Positions 6,294 through 7,727 of a stretch of DNA of 7,727 bases are shown one piece after another. This stretch comes from CAIXMG01 sp964550225 (GTDB lineage Bacteria > Patescibacteriota > Minisyncoccia > Phycocordibacterales > UBA1006). Under the pieces are notes generated by a model. The model saw only the letters and a program-made list of their open reading frames with translations. It did no database searches and was not told the DNA's origin. Location: the NCBI GenBank assembly GCA_964550225.1, contig CAZJXT010000024.1, forward strand, positions 1 through 7,727, written 5' to 3'. Positions within the stretch are counted from its first letter, which is position 1. Each line of letters begins with the position of its first letter. The translations under genes and the position numbers were made by a program.

Positions 6294-6901
6294 ACGCCAA
6301 TGATACAAGAGATTATAAAAAATACGAGCCCTATTTTTTCCGTACTATCAACTGTTTGTTTAATCGTATCAAATTGTCCTCCTAATAATCCACCAACAAA
6401 TCCCATAATCGTTGCACGAATAAAGGTCCCGATAAATGACCCCATCAGATAGGTTCGCATTGGTAATCGTAATACCCCTGGCCCTACTGACAATAAGACA
6501 CTTGGTAAAACAGGCAGTGCTCGCAATCCAATAAAAATTAATTCGTCCCACCAATTTTTTAACAATTTTGCATCCAATGCTTCTACCTGCTGCCAATTAA
6601 TTCCTAACCATTTTCCCCATTTTTCAATCGCAGGTTTTCCTCCAAAATATCCTAATGCATAATACGGTAGTGAACCAATCGTTACCCCAATAGCTGCAGG
6701 AATCCCTATAATAAGCATCGCTTTACCTACTAACACCCATGAAAAAGAAATTTTTCCAAGAAGAATAGCTCCTGCTGATAATTGTACAATTGATGAAGGA
6801 ATAATATAGAAAAATTCTTCAGCGAGCGCACCAAAGAAAACCCCCATGAATCCCCATGCTTGTACCCACCCAATAATTGTTTGCACCCATGTTTCAATCA
6901 T
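6239..6901 (-). CDS. DedA/VTT-domain (SNARE-associated type) membrane protein
   Basis: The 220-residue integral membrane protein has hydrophobic segments near 11-30, 33-48, 54-82, 120-142, 152-175 and 190-207. The layout resembles the DedA/VTT family, thought to move lipids such as undecaprenyl phosphate or phosphatidylethanolamine across the membrane: ALAEEFFYIIPSS (25-37) at the re-entrant loop region, YYALGYFGGKPAIEKWGKW (80-98) in place of the family's GYxxGRxxG loop, and FIGLRALPVLPSVLLSVGPG (123-142) for the RxxPxxR-AG region. R127 is kept, but the second arginine is replaced (L132), so it belongs to a divergent branch. The tail KSKNKKSNNELTN is polar and cytoplasmic. ATG overlaps the methyltransferase stop as ATGA, indicating translational coupling. 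The last 55 bases also encode the N-terminus of prfB. Stop is TAG. Substrate unknown. Confidence 0.8.
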   Translation of the reverse strand: MIETWVQTIIGWVQAWGFMGVFFGALAEEFFYIIPSSIVQLSAGAILLGKISFSWVLVGKAMLIIGIPAAIGVTIGSLPYYALGYFGGKPAIEKWGKWLGINWQQVEALDAKLLKNWWDELIFIGLRALPVLPSVLLSVGPGVLRLPMRTYLMGSFIGTFIRATIMGFVGGLLGGQFDTIKQTVDSTEKIGLVFFIISCIIGVWLYLKSKNKKSNNELTN

Positions 6902-7587
6902 GACTTCATTTTAGCATACATCACCCAATAATTTCTCTTATAGGACTGATTTCCCCATTTTTGATAACCTGCTGTTTTTTCAAGATGAGCTATTTCAAAA
7001 TGAGAACCATATAGATTAATCAAATCTTCTTTGATAAATACTCGCTCGGTAATTCCAACTTCTGGTAATAAATAGGTGTCTTTTTCTGATCCTGCATGAT
7101 CCTTAATTAATTGTTTTGCATTTTTATCTCCATCTAAACATAATGCTCGCACAAATAAATACCCTTCGGGTTTTAAAACTCGCAATATTTCTTGTAAATA
7201 AATTTCTCGCTCAGATTCATTTAATGAATTTGATGATGTTACATCTAACACAATATCTATCGATTCATTTTGAAGAGGAAATATTTCTCCAATCGATCGT
7301 ACTTCATAGGTAATATCCAAACCTTCTGAAAGTTTTTTTGCTTCACTAATAGCGGTTTTTGAAATATCATATCCTATTCCAGATTGTGTATACCCTTCTA
7401 CAAAATATTTTACATTTTTTCCATTCCCACATCCCAAATCAAGTACGGTACATTTTTCAAGATCTACTTTTTCTTCGCGTCGCAACCATTTGCAAAATTC
7501 TTTAACCACCGTAAGAGGCTCTGTACCTAATGTCAGAAATTGTGGCCGCTGATATTCTTTTTCCCACGCATGTGCGTTTTTATTCAT
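6898..7587 (-). CDS. Class I SAM-dependent methyltransferase, start codon fused to tRNA-Thr
   Basis: The 229-residue protein has the Rossmann-type methyltransferase core: motif I VLDLGCGNGKN (48-58), GIGYDIS with the ribose-binding acidic residue D74, IDIVLDV (110-116) at strand 4, and LRVLKPEGYLFVRA (135-148) at strand 5. The C-terminal part (KWGNQSYKRNYWVMYAKMK) is a substrate-side extension. No substrate can be named. The only reasonable start is the ATG at 7587, whose A is the last base of the CCA of tRNA-Thr; upstream the frame is tRNA sequence without a start codon, and no SD precedes it. The stop is TGA, overlapping the ATG of the VTT-protein gene (ATGA). Its position suggests co-transcription with the tRNA. 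It shares only the generic fold with the methyltransferase at 1360-1887. Confidence 0.88.
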   Translation of the reverse strand: MNKNAHAWEKEYQRPQFLTLGTEPLTVVKEFCKWLRREEKVDLEKCTVLDLGCGNGKNVKYFVEGYTQSGIGYDISKTAISEAKKLSEGLDITYEVRSIGEIFPLQNESIDIVLDVTSSNSLNESEREIYLQEILRVLKPEGYLFVRALCLDGDKNAKQLIKDHAGSEKDTYLLPEVGITERVFIKEDLINLYGSHFEIAHLEKTAGYQKWGNQSYKRNYWVMYAKMKS

Positions 7588-7662
7588 GGAGCCAAAGGCC
7601 GGAATCGGACCGGCGACCTACCCCTTACGAAGGGGTTGCTCTACCAACTGAGCTACTTTGGC
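7587..7662 (-). tRNA. tRNA-Thr, anticodon CGT, CCA encoded
   Basis: A 76-base cloverleaf on the minus strand. Acceptor stem GCCAAAG/CTTTGGC (7 bp), D-arm GCTC-AGTTGGTA-GAGC, anticodon arm ACCCC-TTCGTAA-GGGGT with anticodon CGT at 7629-7627 (reads ACG, threonine), variable loop AGGTC, T-arm GCCGG-TCCGATT-CCGGC, discriminator T and encoded CCA (7589-7587). All stems pair perfectly. The T-loop reads TCC instead of TTC, so position 55 is C where almost all elongator tRNAs have U (pseudouridine). The final A is also the first base of the downstream methyltransferase start codon. The 5' flank contains CATAAT-like AT-rich sequence. Confidence 0.97.
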
Positions 7663-7663
7663 A

Positions 7664-7669
7664 TATTAT
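7664..7669 (+). promoter_or_regulatory. Possible -10 element (TATTAT) for the divergent gene
   Basis: TATTAT matches TATAAT at five of six positions and lies directly upstream of the tRNA 5' end, 19 bases before the plus-strand ATG at 7689. The hexamer 17 bases upstream (CTACCA) is a poor -35 and lies inside the tRNA gene. It is supported only by its position between two divergent genes. Confidence 0.25.
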
Positions 7670-7685
7670 GCAATTATGGAGTATC

Positions 7686-7716
7686 TTTATGACACTGCTA
7701 GAACTTACTTTATCAA
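7686..7716 (-). promoter_or_regulatory. Possible promoter of the tRNA-Thr operon
   Basis: On the minus strand TTGATA (7716-7711) is followed after 19 bases by CATAAA (7691-7686), which would start RNA about 17 bases before the mature tRNA 5' end. Both boxes are imperfect and the spacing is long. If real, the promoter lies inside the start of the divergent plus-strand gene. Confidence 0.25.
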
Positions 7717-7727
7717 AAATTCGTGAG
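7689..7727 (+). CDS. Start of a divergent gene, cut by the window edge (possibly gatA)
   Basis: Only 13 codons are visible: MTLLELTLSKIRE. The start is supported by a good Shine-Dalgarno, GGAG at 7678-7681, seven bases before the ATG; this is the only clear SD in the window. An in-frame ATG at 7668 lies before that SD and touches the tRNA flank, so it is less likely. The sequence resembles the first helix of some aspartyl/glutamyl-tRNA amidotransferase A subunits (pattern LxxLTLxxIRE), but 13 residues cannot establish this. It is the only plus-strand gene and it diverges from tRNA-Thr. Confidence 0.5.
   Translation, partial: MTLLELTLSKIRE

Noticed and set aside
5403..6308. Programmed +1 frameshift in prfB, as in E. 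coli
   Set aside because: The conserved N-terminal helix, SPF and GGQ are all in one uninterrupted frame and no CTTTGA-type slippery site is seen.
6255..6596. Open frames 6255-6452 (+) and 6369-6596 (-)
   Set aside because: Both are out-of-frame readings of the VTT membrane protein gene, with no supporting motif.
6898..7587. Assigning the two methyltransferases to UbiE or a specific tRNA/rRNA methylase
   Set aside because: Only the generic SAM-binding motifs are visible; nothing identifies the substrate.
1..7727. CRISPR array, insertion sequence, toxin-antitoxin or phage module
   Set aside because: No regularly spaced repeats, transposase motifs, terminal inverted repeats or such small gene pairs are seen; the genes are mainly housekeeping.

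Overview
The window looks like chromosomal DNA from a low-GC member of the Candidate Phyla Radiation (Patescibacteria), probably the Parcubacteria side. The evidence is indirect: AT-rich third positions, tightly packed or overlapping genes, almost no Shine-Dalgarno (SD) sequences, an abbreviated release factor 2, and a gene block (degenerate metallo-beta-lactamase-fold protein, small one-pass membrane protein, gyrA) whose proteins look like those of that group. The genetic code is standard bacterial code 11: UGA is used as a stop (6898-6900) and the UGA-reading factor RF2 is encoded, which argues against the UGA=Gly lineages.

All eight complete protein genes and the single tRNA are on the minus strand; reading direction is therefore right to left. 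Block 1 (7662 to 5403): tRNA-Thr(CGT), a class I SAM-dependent methyltransferase whose ATG shares its A with the tRNA CCA end, a DedA/VTT-type membrane protein (ATGA overlap), and prfB (about 55 nt overlap). Block 2 (5358 to 1911): a strong extended -10 promoter, an MBL-fold protein with a ruined metal site, a small membrane-anchored protein, and gyrA, closed by a clear intrinsic terminator. Block 3 (1899 to 15): a TATAAT box six bases before an ATG, a second methyltransferase, and a membrane-anchored ABC-type solute-binding protein. At the right edge a plus-strand gene begins divergently at about 7689 and runs off the window.

Functionally this is a mix of core information processing (tRNA-Thr, RF2, GyrA) with envelope proteins (VTT protein, small anchored protein, solute-binding protein) and two methyltransferases of unknown substrate. 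I see no CRISPR array, insertion sequence, toxin-antitoxin pair, prophage or obvious new multi-gene system. The most interesting points are architectural: a start codon built from a tRNA CCA end, apparent leaderless promoters, a release factor lacking much of domain 1, a dual-coding overlap, a pseudo-enzyme MBL protein, and an unusual GyrA quinolone-pocket residue. There is no gene-free stretch above 300 bases; the longest gaps are about 60 to 75 bases.
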